Part shown: positions 38,049-46,593 of the stretch, piece after piece
Layout of the letters: each line of letters opens with the position of its first letter
Numbering within the stretch: position 1 is the first letter of the stretch
Assembly (NCBI RefSeq): GCF_014635985.1
Contig: NZ_BMDT01000008.1
Span: 62,001-126,000 of the forward strand
DNA: 64,000 bases
From: Enterococcus alcedinis
GTDB taxonomy: Bacteria > Bacillota > Bacilli > Lactobacillales > Enterococcaceae
Reading direction: 5' to 3'
Program-made: the position numbers and the translations under genes
The notes under the pieces: model-generated
Seen by the model: only the letters and a program-made list of their open reading frames with translations
The model's database searches: none
What the model was told of the DNA's origin: nothing

Positions 38049-38635
38049 TGGAGTATACAGCGTTAGAAATTGATGGACTCAAAGAAATTATTAATATCGG
38101 TGGTGGCAATGCAGCAACCAGTATTTCTTTACTAGTCAATCGTCGCATCGATATGCGTGTACCTGAAGTTGAAATTTTAAGCTATGAAGAAATGTATGAA
38201 CAAGTCATGCAAGATTCAGAAGAGGTCTACGCGGTATCGAGTCAAATTGTTGGTGATATTGGAGGAATGTTCCTTTTTGTATTGTCACAAGAGACAGCAG
38301 AACGCATGACGGAATACATGGTAGGGTCGCAACAATCAAGTGTTGAAGTGACGAATTCTGCCGTCATGGAAATGACAAATATTCTTTCAAACTCCTTTTT
38401 AAATGCAATTGGGAAGTTGCTAGAAAAACAACTCATTTCGTCGTTACCGATGATGCAATACGATTACTTCGGAGCGGTTATTAGCAGCATTTATATGGCG
38501 CTTGACCAATACGATGACCAAGTACTCGTCATCCGAAACGAATTTTTCTATGATAAAGAGCGTTTAGACGCTTCATTATTTTTCATCCCAGAAATGGGCG
38601 TTATTCAAAAAATATTAACAGCTTTGGGAATTTGA
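38048..38635 (+). CDS. cheC: CheY-P phosphatase CheC
   Basis: CheC (195 aa) hydrolyses CheY-P and binds CheD in adaptation. The two phosphatase motifs are visible: EIINIGGGNAATS (about residues 13-25) and EMTNILSNSFLNAIG (about 107-121), each with the Glu and Asn needed. It begins in overlap with cheA and is followed by cheY after 16 bp. Confidence 0.92.
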   Translation: MEYTALEIDGLKEIINIGGGNAATSISLLVNRRIDMRVPEVEILSYEEMYEQVMQDSEEVYAVSSQIVGDIGGMFLFVLSQETAERMTEYMVGSQQSSVEVTNSAVMEMTNILSNSFLNAIGKLLEKQLISSLPMMQYDYFGAVISSIYMALDQYDDQVLVIRNEFFYDKERLDASLFFIPEMGVIQKILTALGI

Positions 38636-38651
38636 AAGGGGAACAATAAAA

Positions 38652-39014
38652 ATGTCAAAAAAAATCTTGATCGTCGATGATGCGGTCTTCATGCGTATGA
38701 AATTAAAGGATATTCTAGAAAAAAATGGTTACACGGTTATAGCCGAGGCCGAAAATGGGAAAGAAGCTTTCGAAAAATACCAAGCAACACAACCTGATTT
38801 AGTAACAATGGATATTACGATGCCAGAAGTTGATGGCTTAGAAGCACTAAAAATGATTAAAGAATTTGATCCTGCAGCTAAAATCGTAATGTGTAGTGCG
38901 ATGGGTCAACAAGGAATGGTAATGGATGCAATTCGTGCAGGTGCACTTGATTTCATCGTAAAACCTTTCGATACTGATCGTGTAATTAAAGCCGTTGATA
39001 AAGTTTTAGTATAA
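38652..39014 (+). CDS. cheY: Chemotaxis response regulator CheY
   Basis: CheY (120 aa) is a single receiver domain that binds the switch when phosphorylated. The acidic pair is Asp9-Asp10 (IVDDAVF), the phospho-acceptor is Asp54 (TMDITMP), and the conserved Thr/Ser and Lys lie in MCSAMG and VKPFD. The ribosome site GAAAGGGG precedes it. Confidence 0.96.
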   Translation: MSKKILIVDDAVFMRMKLKDILEKNGYTVIAEAENGKEAFEKYQATQPDLVTMDITMPEVDGLEALKMIKEFDPAAKIVMCSAMGQQGMVMDAIRAGALDFIVKPFDTDRVIKAVDKVLV

Positions 39015-39033
39015 AAAAAGGAGCCAGACAAAC

Positions 39034-39429
39034 ATGCAAATGATTCTTTTTAAGATGAATGAACAGTCATACTTGATTTCAGCCGATACGGTCGAAGAAA
39101 TCATTGATACAATTCATATCACAAAAGTGCCGCTTGCTCCTAGTTGGGTCGAAGGCTTGATTAATTTACGCGGTACTATTTTAACAGTTGTTAATCTAGC
39201 TGAGTTAATTGAATTAGACAAACCCACCGATCCCCGCAATATCTTTATCATGAAGAATGGGGAAGAAAAGAAAGGTTTGTTGATTGAAGAAGTTGTGGAA
39301 GTTATCGACGTCCAACCAGCCGATCTGCAGTTAAAAGAAGACAGCGAATTTGATTATTACTCAGGAATTGTCTCATTTTCTGATAAAGTCGCCAATGTGA
39401 TTGATGTGAACCATCTGATTTTTGAGTAA
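39034..39429 (+). CDS. CheW-like coupling protein (second copy)
   Basis: This 131-aa protein is a single CheW domain with LISADTVEEIIDTIHITKVPLAPSWVEG (core VPLAPSWVEGLINLRG near residues 33-48), a better match to classical CheW than the copy at 33232. It may be the main coupling protein, or couple a different set of receptors; that is inference. It lies between cheY and fliM. The ribosome site is AAAGGAG. Confidence 0.9.
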   Translation: MQMILFKMNEQSYLISADTVEEIIDTIHITKVPLAPSWVEGLINLRGTILTVVNLAELIELDKPTDPRNIFIMKNGEEKKGLLIEEVVEVIDVQPADLQLKEDSEFDYYSGIVSFSDKVANVIDVNHLIFE

Positions 39430-39443
39430 GTGGAGGTACCATT

Positions 39444-40454
39444 GTGGAGCAAGTATTATCGCAACAAGAAATCGATCGCCTCTTGAGTGCCATGACGAGT
39501 GGCGAGCTTGATAAAGAGGTCGTTGAAGAGGGAAATGAGTTATCCAAAGTAAAGGACTATGATTTCCGCCGGCCAACCAAATTGTCGAAAGAATACGTCA
39601 ATACGTTACATATGATTTTTGAAGATTTTTCAAAAATGGGTAGTGGGGTCCTTTCGACTTCACTAAGAACAAATGTCCAGTTACAGTTAGCGGCCATTGA
39701 GCAAATTAGTTACGATGAATTTATTCATTCGATTCCGAAATTTACATTACTTGGAATGTTTCGCTCACAACCATTAAACGGCATTCAAATGCTGGAAATG
39801 AATCCACAACTATGTATGCTTCTCGTGGAACTATTGTGTGGTGGCTTAGAAATTAGCCAGATGCAAAAGGCTGAAGAAGATTTCTCAGAAAAGAAATCAT
39901 TTACAGATATTGAATTATCGATTTTAGAATCAGTCGTTCAAAGTTTAACCGAAGTTTATGAGCATGTGTGGAAAGATATTGCCGAATTAAATACCGTGGT
40001 TGATGGTTTAGACACGAATCCTCAGTTGATGCAAAATATGTCACCCAATGAACCAGTGATCCTAGCCACCTTTACGGTAAAAATTCTAGAAACAACCACT
40101 TTTATTAACTTGTGTATCCCGTATGTTTTCTTTGAAGGCATTATTGATAAATTGAGTTTTAGAAACTGGTTTGATACGAATAAAACAGTCAATTCACAAG
40201 ATACCGACGAACTGCAAAAGAGCATGAATAGTGTTCAATTAGAGTTAGAAGTCCTTTTAGGAAATGCGCAAATGAATCTATCTGACTTCCTACACTTGGC
40301 GCCAGGGGATGTAATCAAGTTGGATCGAAAAATTACTGAACCATTGGTGACATACATTGAAGGAAAACCTTTCTATCGCGTTCGACCAGGTCGTAAAGAT
40401 GGACAACTAGCGGTAGAGTTAATTGACAAATTAGAAGGAGAAGAAGACGAATGA
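39444..40454 (+). CDS. fliM: Flagellar motor switch protein FliM
   Basis: FliM (336 aa) is the C-ring protein that receives CheY-P. The N-terminal binding peptide VLSQQEIDRLLSAM (about residues 4-17) is present, followed by the CheC-like middle domain and the C-terminal SpoA domain (about 255-325). The start is GTG at 39444 with GGAGGTACC upstream. It overlaps fliY by 4 bases (ATGA). Confidence 0.95.
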   Translation: MEQVLSQQEIDRLLSAMTSGELDKEVVEEGNELSKVKDYDFRRPTKLSKEYVNTLHMIFEDFSKMGSGVLSTSLRTNVQLQLAAIEQISYDEFIHSIPKFTLLGMFRSQPLNGIQMLEMNPQLCMLLVELLCGGLEISQMQKAEEDFSEKKSFTDIELSILESVVQSLTEVYEHVWKDIAELNTVVDGLDTNPQLMQNMSPNEPVILATFTVKILETTTFINLCIPYVFFEGIIDKLSFRNWFDTNKTVNSQDTDELQKSMNSVQLELEVLLGNAQMNLSDFLHLAPGDVIKLDRKITEPLVTYIEGKPFYRVRPGRKDGQLAVELIDKLEGEEDE

Positions 40455-41536
40455 GCGGGAGTTTATCACAACAAGAAATTGATGCAATGTTAACAGGACC
40501 AGGAGAGACAGCAGCTCCTGCTTCAAGTAACGGCATTACAGAACGAGTAAAACTAGATATTATTGGCGAAGTTGGGAATATCTCGATGTCGCAAGCAGCA
40601 ACGACACTATCTGAAATTTTGAATCATCGAGTAACAATCACTACCCCTCGTGTGACGAAATTAAAGTTTAAAGATATTGTTGATGGATTAGTGGCACCAA
40701 AAGTAGCAGCAACAGTTAGCTACAAAGCAGGAATTAGTGGAACAAACTTAATGTTACTAGAAGTCAACGATGCAATGATTATTGCGGACTTGATGATGGG
40801 TGGCGACGGATCAACAGCTGCCGAGACCTTTACAGAGTTAGAATTAAGTGCGGTAGCGGAAGCGATGAATCAAATGATTGGTTCAGCTTCAACTTCAATG
40901 GCAATGATGTTTAATCGTTTAATCGATATCTTACCCCCGAATGTTAACTTGTGGGAGTATGGTAACGAGATGAACTACGGTGGTTTAAAAGAAGATGATG
41001 ATATTTATAGTATTTCATTTTCATTAAACGTGGAAGGTGTGATTGAAAGTGAAATCATGCAAGTCTTCACTGACGAAGTGGTTTTAGATATTTCACAAGC
41101 AATGTTAAATGATGAGGCAGAAAATGTCCGTCCTGAACCAGTTGTTGTGCAACCAAGCATGACAGCAAGCGCACCGACTCCGATTGCGACACAAATGCCT
41201 GAACCACCAAAACCAAGTGTGGCAGTTAGCCAAGCAGCGTTCCAACCATTAACTGGCAACAGTTCATCTGTTGAAGGGGACAACCTTGACTTGATTTTAG
41301 ACGTACCACTTGATCTAAGTGTGATCTTAGGTAAGAGTCGTAAATCAATTAAAGAAATCTTAGCACTGAATACCGGATCTGTAATTGAACTCGATAAATT
41401 AACCGAAGAACCGCTTGAGATTTTATTGAACGGGAAATTGATTGCAACTGGTGAAGTCGTTGTTATTAATGAAAGTTTTGGTGTTCGTATTACGAATATC
41501 TTGTCACAAAAACAACGCTTAAACAATCTTCATTAA
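40451..41536 (+). CDS. fliY: Motor switch phosphatase FliY
   Basis: FliY (361 aa) is the Gram-positive form of FliN: a switch component that also removes phosphate from CheY-P. It has a FliM-like N-terminal peptide (SLSQQEIDAMLTGPG), a CheC-type domain with two active-site motifs (DIIGEVGNISMS and AVAEAMNQMIGSAS), a Pro-rich linker (about 230-275) and a C-terminal SpoA/FliN domain. It closes the long operon; an intrinsic terminator follows. Confidence 0.95.
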   Translation: MSGSLSQQEIDAMLTGPGETAAPASSNGITERVKLDIIGEVGNISMSQAATTLSEILNHRVTITTPRVTKLKFKDIVDGLVAPKVAATVSYKAGISGTNLMLLEVNDAMIIADLMMGGDGSTAAETFTELELSAVAEAMNQMIGSASTSMAMMFNRLIDILPPNVNLWEYGNEMNYGGLKEDDDIYSISFSLNVEGVIESEIMQVFTDEVVLDISQAMLNDEAENVRPEPVVVQPSMTASAPTPIATQMPEPPKPSVAVSQAAFQPLTGNSSSVEGDNLDLILDVPLDLSVILGKSRKSIKEILALNTGSVIELDKLTEEPLEILLNGKLIATGEVVVINESFGVRITNILSQKQRLNNLH

Positions 41537-41546
41537 AAAAATCCTG

Positions 41547-41576
41547 AAAAGTTAAACAATTTGTTTAACTTTTTTT
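41547..41576 (+). terminator. Terminator closing the flagellar/chemotaxis operon
   Basis: AAAAGTTAAAC (41547-41557) pairs with GTTTAACTTTT (41563-41573) and the T run continues to 41576. It lies 10 bp after the fliY stop codon, and its right arm is shared with the flgM promoter. Confidence 0.85.
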
Positions 41577-41592
41577 GGCTTTTAACCGATAA
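41566..41592 (+). promoter_or_regulatory. Sigma-D-like promoter of flgM-flgN-flgK-flgL
   Basis: TAAC (41566-41569), 15 bp, ACCGATAA (41585-41592). The -35 element is inside the right arm of the terminator, so RNA started here lacks the hairpin. Confidence 0.7.
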
Positions 41593-41627
41593 TAGGACTA
41601 AGAGCAACAAGTAGAGGAGGAATTTTT

Positions 41628-41903
41628 ATGAAAATCGAAAGAAGTTACGGTGAATATAACAAAGAACTTTATAACCAAAAGAAAGCTGCCGATCAGGCAA
41701 CGATTCAAGACAACCAAAAGAGTTCATTCGAACAACCGGTAAAATTATCGGACGCCGCTCAAAAAATTCGCAACAATCAAACAGTCGATCAAGGCAATGC
41801 TGAAAAGATTGCATCCATTAAAAAAGCGATTCAAGATGGGACGTACAAGGTATCTGCGAAAGAGATTACCGATAGCATGTGGCAACATATGAAAGGCGAA
41901 TAA
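41628..41903 (+). CDS. flgM: Anti-sigma-D factor FlgM
   Basis: FlgM (91 aa) binds the motility sigma factor until the hook is complete. The C-terminal half has the family pattern VKLSDAAQKI, then EKIASIKKAIQDGTYKVSAKEI (core SIKKAIQDGTYKVSAKEI). A strong ribosome site (GAGGAGG) precedes the ATG. It is the first gene behind a sigma-D-like promoter, so it forms a negative loop with sigD at 28892. Confidence 0.93.
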   Translation: MKIERSYGEYNKELYNQKKAADQATIQDNQKSSFEQPVKLSDAAQKIRNNQTVDQGNAEKIASIKKAIQDGTYKVSAKEITDSMWQHMKGE

Positions 41904-41905
41904 AC

Positions 41906-42268
41906 ATGAACGAAGCAAAATTCGAAACGCAATTGCAGCGTTTCTTCAATTTATTAAAAAAAGAAAAAAAGGTTCTTATTAAGAACCAAGCTGAAAAATT
42001 AGAAGAGTTGGTCACGCAAAAAGAAAGCTATGTGGATGTTTTAAATAACTATGAAGGCGATGTGACGCCACGCATGAAGGAATTGATTCAAAGCATTCAA
42101 TTTCAACAAGAAGAAAACTTATTGTTGACTCAACAAGCGATTAGTTATCAAACAGTGTTAATGGATGCCGTTAAAAAAACGATGCAAACATCGACACATA
42201 CGACCTATTCCAAAACACAAGTACAGAGCGCGCAACGACCGACAACGATGATTAATACAAAATTTTAG
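41906..42268 (+). CDS. flgN: Flagellar chaperone FlgN
   Basis: This 120-aa helical protein in the flgM-flgK interval has the size and Lys/Glu/Gln-rich coiled character of FlgN, the export chaperone for FlgK and FlgL. Assignment rests on family appearance and position. The ATG at 41906 is taken as the start, 3 bp after the flgM stop; an in-frame GTG at 41879 lies inside flgM. Confidence 0.8.
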   Translation: MNEAKFETQLQRFFNLLKKEKKVLIKNQAEKLEELVTQKESYVDVLNNYEGDVTPRMKELIQSIQFQQEENLLLTQQAISYQTVLMDAVKKTMQTSTHTTYSKTQVQSAQRPTTMINTKF

Positions 42269-42277
42269 GAGAAGAAC

Positions 42278-43732
42278 ATGACTGGATTATTTGGAACATT
42301 AGGTACAGCAACTCGTGGAATGAATGCAAACCAAAATGCACTACAAACGAGTGGGCATAACATTTCTAATATGAATACGGATGGTTACTCACGTCAACGT
42401 GTTCGTATGCAGACAGAACAACCGTATTTGATGGCAGGAGTCGGTACACTTGGAACAGGTGTCCGTACGGCTGGCGTTGAGCGAATTACTGATAGTTTCA
42501 TCCGTACACAAACACAAGGCGCGTATTCGAAGTTTCGTTTCTACGAACAAAAGTCGCATGCACTGGGACAATTAGAGCAATACATGAATGAACCTTCTGA
42601 AACAGGAATGATCAAACAAATGTCTGTCATGCATGATTCTTGGGCAAAATTAGGTAGTAACCCAGAGTTAGGGACATCAAAAACATTAGTCGTTGAAAAC
42701 AGTAATAGTTTTACTGACATGGTCAACCAAACAGGCAAGCAAATTGGTGAGCTACAAGGTGAAATGATTGATAATATTGAGAAAAATGCGCTTGATTTTA
42801 ACGAAAAAGTCAAAGAATTAGAAATTTTAAACGGTCAAATTTATGATTTAGCCAGTCAAGGTGGGACACCAAACGATTTACTTGATCGCCGTGACTCGTT
42901 ATTAAAAGACTTATCTGGTTTAGCGGATATTTCTTCAACGACGGATATGTATGGCCGTGTGTCTTCCCTAAAAATTGGGAACAAAACAACCGGCACGGAA
43001 ATTTTATCATTAGACGGTGGACGTAAAGAAATCAGTGTGGTTACTGGTGAAAATGATCCAAGTAATACGATTTCTTTAGGTGGAAATGCTCAGAACAAAG
43101 TAACGATCGATGGGGATTTACCATTAGGCACAATTGTTTTAGCTGATACATCAACCAACCCTGCCACTGTGACAGAAGTTGATGTGGAAGAAGGGCAAAT
43201 TGGTGGCTACCAAGAAGCTAATAAAGAAGTCAAAGCACGCTTAGATGAATTCCAAACCTTCGTGAAAAGCGTAGCCGATACAATTAATGGGGCTTACCGT
43301 GCGGAATCGGGCGAAGATTTCTTCACCTTCGATGCTGATGGGAAAATTAGTGTCAATCAAACCCTACGCGACAATCCCAATAAATTAGTCGTTGGAAAAG
43401 GTGCAAATCCGGAAGCTGGTGATGGTTCACTTGCAACCGAAATCGGTGGCTTGTTTACCAAAAAAGATGCGGATGGTTTAACATTTGCCGAGCGTTACAA
43501 TAGTATCGTGACGAAGAACGGGATTTCTAAGCAACAAGCAGACAATACAGCCAGCTCACAATTAACGGTGTTAAATCAATTAGAATATAAAAATGAATCG
43601 ATTTCAGGTGTCAATATTAACGAGGAAGTTTCGGATGTTATGCGTTTTTCACAAGCATTCCAAGCCAACGCTCGAATTATTCAAACCGTTTCTGAAATGC
43701 TCGATACATTAATTAATCGAACAGGAGTTTAA
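42278..43732 (+). CDS. flgK: Flagellar hook-filament junction protein FlgK
   Basis: FlgK (484 aa) is the first junction protein between hook and filament. It has the axial N-terminal motif TSGHNISNMNTDGYSRQR (about residues 27-44), a large middle domain, and the C-terminal VNINEEVSDVMRFSQAFQAN helix. The ribosome site is AGGAGAAG. It is followed by flgL after 5 bp. Confidence 0.95.
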   Translation: MTGLFGTLGTATRGMNANQNALQTSGHNISNMNTDGYSRQRVRMQTEQPYLMAGVGTLGTGVRTAGVERITDSFIRTQTQGAYSKFRFYEQKSHALGQLEQYMNEPSETGMIKQMSVMHDSWAKLGSNPELGTSKTLVVENSNSFTDMVNQTGKQIGELQGEMIDNIEKNALDFNEKVKELEILNGQIYDLASQGGTPNDLLDRRDSLLKDLSGLADISSTTDMYGRVSSLKIGNKTTGTEILSLDGGRKEISVVTGENDPSNTISLGGNAQNKVTIDGDLPLGTIVLADTSTNPATVTEVDVEEGQIGGYQEANKEVKARLDEFQTFVKSVADTINGAYRAESGEDFFTFDADGKISVNQTLRDNPNKLVVGKGANPEAGDGSLATEIGGLFTKKDADGLTFAERYNSIVTKNGISKQQADNTASSQLTVLNQLEYKNESISGVNINEEVSDVMRFSQAFQANARIIQTVSEMLDTLINRTGV

Positions 43733-43737
43733 TCAAA

Positions 43738-44652
43738 ATGCGTGTTTCTAGTAATGTAACTTATAACGATTTTATCAAAAACTTAAACCGTAATGCGGTT
43801 AAAGTTCAAAAAACACTGAACCAATTAGCAAGTTTAAAAGAAGTTAGTCAATCTTCTGACAATCCACTACTCGTCTCAAAAATTATGAACTTAAATGTTG
43901 CTTTAGGACAAAATGCGACTTACGCGCAAGAAATTAAAGATAGTATTTCTTGGAGTGATACCCAAGATGGTGCGCTATCGAGTGTAGGTGAATCGATGGC
44001 TCGTATTCGAACATTGATCCAAGCATCTGGTACAGCAACCGCTGGAAAAGACGAAATCAATGCGAATAAAAATGAGATTCAACAAGAGATGCGTTCGCTG
44101 GTTGATTCGTTAAACACCAACTTTGATGGACGTTATGTCTTTGCAGGTCAAGCGACGGATAAAATCCCGTTTGAAGTCATTGAAACCAATGGCGAAGTCA
44201 CCGGCATTAAATATAATGGAACGGGTCATAATCTACCTCGTGAAATCTCTGATGGTGTGACGATTGATTTAGTTACCGATGGTAGCAAGATGATGGAAGC
44301 CGATGGGGAAGATTTAAGTACTTTCTTTAATGATGTCATGACGGCTTTAAATGCTGGCGAAGACGGCGACAAAGAAGCATTGTCAGGTGAATTGATGGAG
44401 CGCTTAGATAAATTTAGTAGTAATTTCGTTGATAACCGGACGCATATCGGTGCGGTAGCGAACCGTTTGAAATCAGCTGGTGCACGAAATGAAACAGAAA
44501 AAATCTCATTAACGCAATCATTATCCGATCGTCAAGATGTTGATATTGCAGAGAAATACATGGAATACCAAAACCAAATGTTAGGCTATCAAACGACGAT
44601 GGCAATGGGAACCAAAATTATGCAAACAACGATTTTAGACTACGTAAGATAA
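43738..44652 (+). CDS. flgL: Flagellar hook-filament junction protein FlgL
   Basis: FlgL (304 aa) is the second junction protein and resembles flagellin in its end domains. The N-terminus MRVSSNVTYNDFIKNLNRN and the C-terminal segment QDVDIAEKYMEYQNQMLGYQ are typical. A strong terminator follows after 14 bp. Confidence 0.94.
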   Translation: MRVSSNVTYNDFIKNLNRNAVKVQKTLNQLASLKEVSQSSDNPLLVSKIMNLNVALGQNATYAQEIKDSISWSDTQDGALSSVGESMARIRTLIQASGTATAGKDEINANKNEIQQEMRSLVDSLNTNFDGRYVFAGQATDKIPFEVIETNGEVTGIKYNGTGHNLPREISDGVTIDLVTDGSKMMEADGEDLSTFFNDVMTALNAGEDGDKEALSGELMERLDKFSSNFVDNRTHIGAVANRLKSAGARNETEKISLTQSLSDRQDVDIAEKYMEYQNQMLGYQTTMAMGTKIMQTTILDYVR

Positions 44653-44666
44653 TTAACAATTAAAGG

Positions 44667-44700
44667 GCAAGAAAGGGCGTGAGCCTTTTCTTGCTTTTTT
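44667..44700 (+). terminator. Terminator of the flgM-flgL transcript
   Basis: GCAAGAAAGGGC (44667-44678), loop GTGA, GCCTTTTCTTGC (44683-44694) with one G-T pair, then TTTTTT. Confidence 0.92.
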
Positions 44701-44962
44701 AAATATTAATTAGAGTATAAAATTGAAAAAAATCGGTATATTTGGCAGTTAGATGGCTTCTATATGGTTAGCTGAATAGGCTGCAGGTAGAGGAAATTCG
44801 CGCGACCTTACAAAAAATCGGAACTGTGAGAATGTTTCGAAGCTTTCCAATGACTCATTAAAGCCAAGGTATTCTCGTAGCGAAGCGTACAGCAAAAAGT
44901 AGCAAATGGTTGATAAAGAGGAATTCATTAGAGAAAAGAGTTTCGTAGGCGAACAGATCAGT

Positions 44963-44989
44963 TAAAAAGATAGGGTTGTTAACCGATTG
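44963..44989 (+). promoter_or_regulatory. Sigma-D-like promoter of the coiled-coil gene
   Basis: TAAA (44963-44966), 15 bp, ACCGATTG (44982-44989). The -10 is the same as at MCP1. It lies 67 bp before the start codon and makes the downstream gene a probable late flagellar gene. Confidence 0.65.
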
Positions 44990-45056
44990 TTTCATAGTGT
45001 TGGATAAAAGGGAGTTAACTTTTAAGAGGGAATAGTAGTGATGAAGGAGTGAGGGT

Positions 45057-46436
45057 ATGGTAGCTGAGAGTCCGAGGATTCCGCCGATTGAGCCACAGAT
45101 GACGACGATTGCGACGAATATTACGCAAACACCACAGACACCGCTCGATCAAAAAGTCGATTTGAAACGGCAAGAAAAAGAGGTTGTGCAACAACCCAAA
45201 AAGAAAGAAAAAGATCAAGTCGCGATCAATGAACAGCAACAAGTTGCTTTGAAAGAGCGACGAGAAACGAAGGAGTTAAGTGAACTACAAATTGTGGTAC
45301 TTTTTTGTCAGCTAATGGGTAAAGGTTTGTTGCTGTTAGAAGAAAATGCAGAATCGTTGATTTATTTATTAACGATTGATGAGTTGAAAAAATCCAGTGT
45401 GCGACAAGAATTACCGATTTTATTTAATCAATTACGAGGTTTATTAAATAATGAATTACAACAGCTAGAGCAACAACAGCAAGCCTTGTTTGAACGTTTG
45501 CCTTTTGCGATTCAACAAACCGCTCAAACTTGGCAAATTAAGAAGGGAGAAAACTTTTTCCCCTTTCAACGACGACTACTTGTCATTGTTGCTAAGTTAG
45601 ATGCAGTAGTTTTTCCAGATACGCAAACAGAGGAATCGCGTGTAAAGGAATTAGAACAGCAACAAATCAAGCTGAAAACGCAGCAACAGCAACAGGAGCA
45701 TCAAAGACAAGCAAGTGAAAGTCATTTACGCAATCTTGAAAAACAATTAGAGCTACTTATCAAGCAACAGATGAGTGAAGTCCAAATAATGACCAAGTGG
45801 ACCGATCGTTTACGTGAAAAGCAAGAAGAGCAAGAATCGCTTCGAACGTTTTTAGAACAAATGCAACGTATCCATCCACTAAAACGCAAGCAACATGAGT
45901 ATCAATCGTATCTCTTGAGAGAAAAATTACTGGAACAAGAACGAAATCAAATTGAAATTGAGCAACAAAACAGCCAAGAGCGTCGACAAGCCTTAGAAGA
46001 AACGCGGCTCGTCACGCGCGAGATGATTGAAGAAATTGAGCAACGATTAGGTGAGCAATTGACAGCGTCGTTCGTAGCAAAGGAACAAATTTTACGAAAG
46101 CAACAACAAATCGAATCACTAACAGAAGAATATCAAAAACGCTATCAAGCAGCATATGATAATCTACGTCTATTTTTCAAACAACAATTACGTCAGTTAT
46201 CAAACGAACGTAGCCTTGCACAATCAATCGAGAACCAATATCGCCAAGATCTGACAGAAAGACTACGCACGCTAAAAACTGATTTAAAAAAACAGAGTCC
46301 AGAGAACCAAAAACGGATTCAAAAGATTCAAAATGAATTTAATCAATCACAATCAGCGGTCTTTTTAAGTCAGTCAAATGCTCAAGCGAGCCACGTAGAG
46401 CAAATTTTATCAAAAAAAGATCAAAAAAAGACTTAA
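45057..46436 (+). CDS. Unrecognised Gln-rich coiled-coil protein of the flagellar locus
   Basis: I do not recognise this 459-aa protein. Residues 1-30 are rich in Pro and Thr, about 75-190 appear globular and helical (ELQIVVLFCQLMGKGLLLLE), and about 190-430 are long Gln/Glu/Arg-rich helices that should form coiled coils. No signal peptide or membrane segment is visible, so it is probably cytoplasmic unless exported by the flagellar system. It has a sigma-D-like promoter and lies alone between flgL and flagellin, which suggests a role in filament formation, export or motor placement. A ribosome site (AAGGAG) supports the start. Confidence 0.8.
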   Translation: MVAESPRIPPIEPQMTTIATNITQTPQTPLDQKVDLKRQEKEVVQQPKKKEKDQVAINEQQQVALKERRETKELSELQIVVLFCQLMGKGLLLLEENAESLIYLLTIDELKKSSVRQELPILFNQLRGLLNNELQQLEQQQQALFERLPFAIQQTAQTWQIKKGENFFPFQRRLLVIVAKLDAVVFPDTQTEESRVKELEQQQIKLKTQQQQQEHQRQASESHLRNLEKQLELLIKQQMSEVQIMTKWTDRLREKQEEQESLRTFLEQMQRIHPLKRKQHEYQSYLLREKLLEQERNQIEIEQQNSQERRQALEETRLVTREMIEEIEQRLGEQLTASFVAKEQILRKQQQIESLTEEYQKRYQAAYDNLRLFFKQQLRQLSNERSLAQSIENQYRQDLTERLRTLKTDLKKQSPENQKRIQKIQNEFNQSQSAVFLSQSNAQASHVEQILSKKDQKKT

Positions 46437-46518
46437 CATCATGTCCGAACAGACGATATAAATGAGTAGAGGGTTAGGGAAGCTAATTTTTATCGAAGAA
46501 AAAAATTACTGTTGGTAT

Positions 46519-46545
46519 TCAATCAAGTAAAACTTCAGCCGATAA
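46519..46545 (+). promoter_or_regulatory. Sigma-D-like promoter of flagellin
   Basis: TCAA (46519-46522), 15 bp, GCCGATAA (46538-46545). The -10 is perfect. It lies 48 bp before the flagellin start. Confidence 0.8.
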
Positions 46546-46593
46546 GAAGAGGGTAAGGATAACCTTAAAAAAAATATCAGGAGGCAACACAAC

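Larger units (their letters stand above)
44653..45056. other. Intergenic region between flgL and coiled-coil gene
   Basis: This 404-base gap has a strong terminator (44667-44700), then about 260 bases with slightly richer GC and no supportable ORF, then a sigma-D-like promoter (44963-44989). Short related words (TCGTAG, then GCGAA and ACAG) occur near 44875 and 44944, but I cannot assign a meaning. Confidence 0.6.

Noticed and set aside
41005..41526. Antisense ORF of 173 aa within fliY
   Set aside because: It lies wholly opposite a conserved gene and has no ribosome site or recognisable motif.
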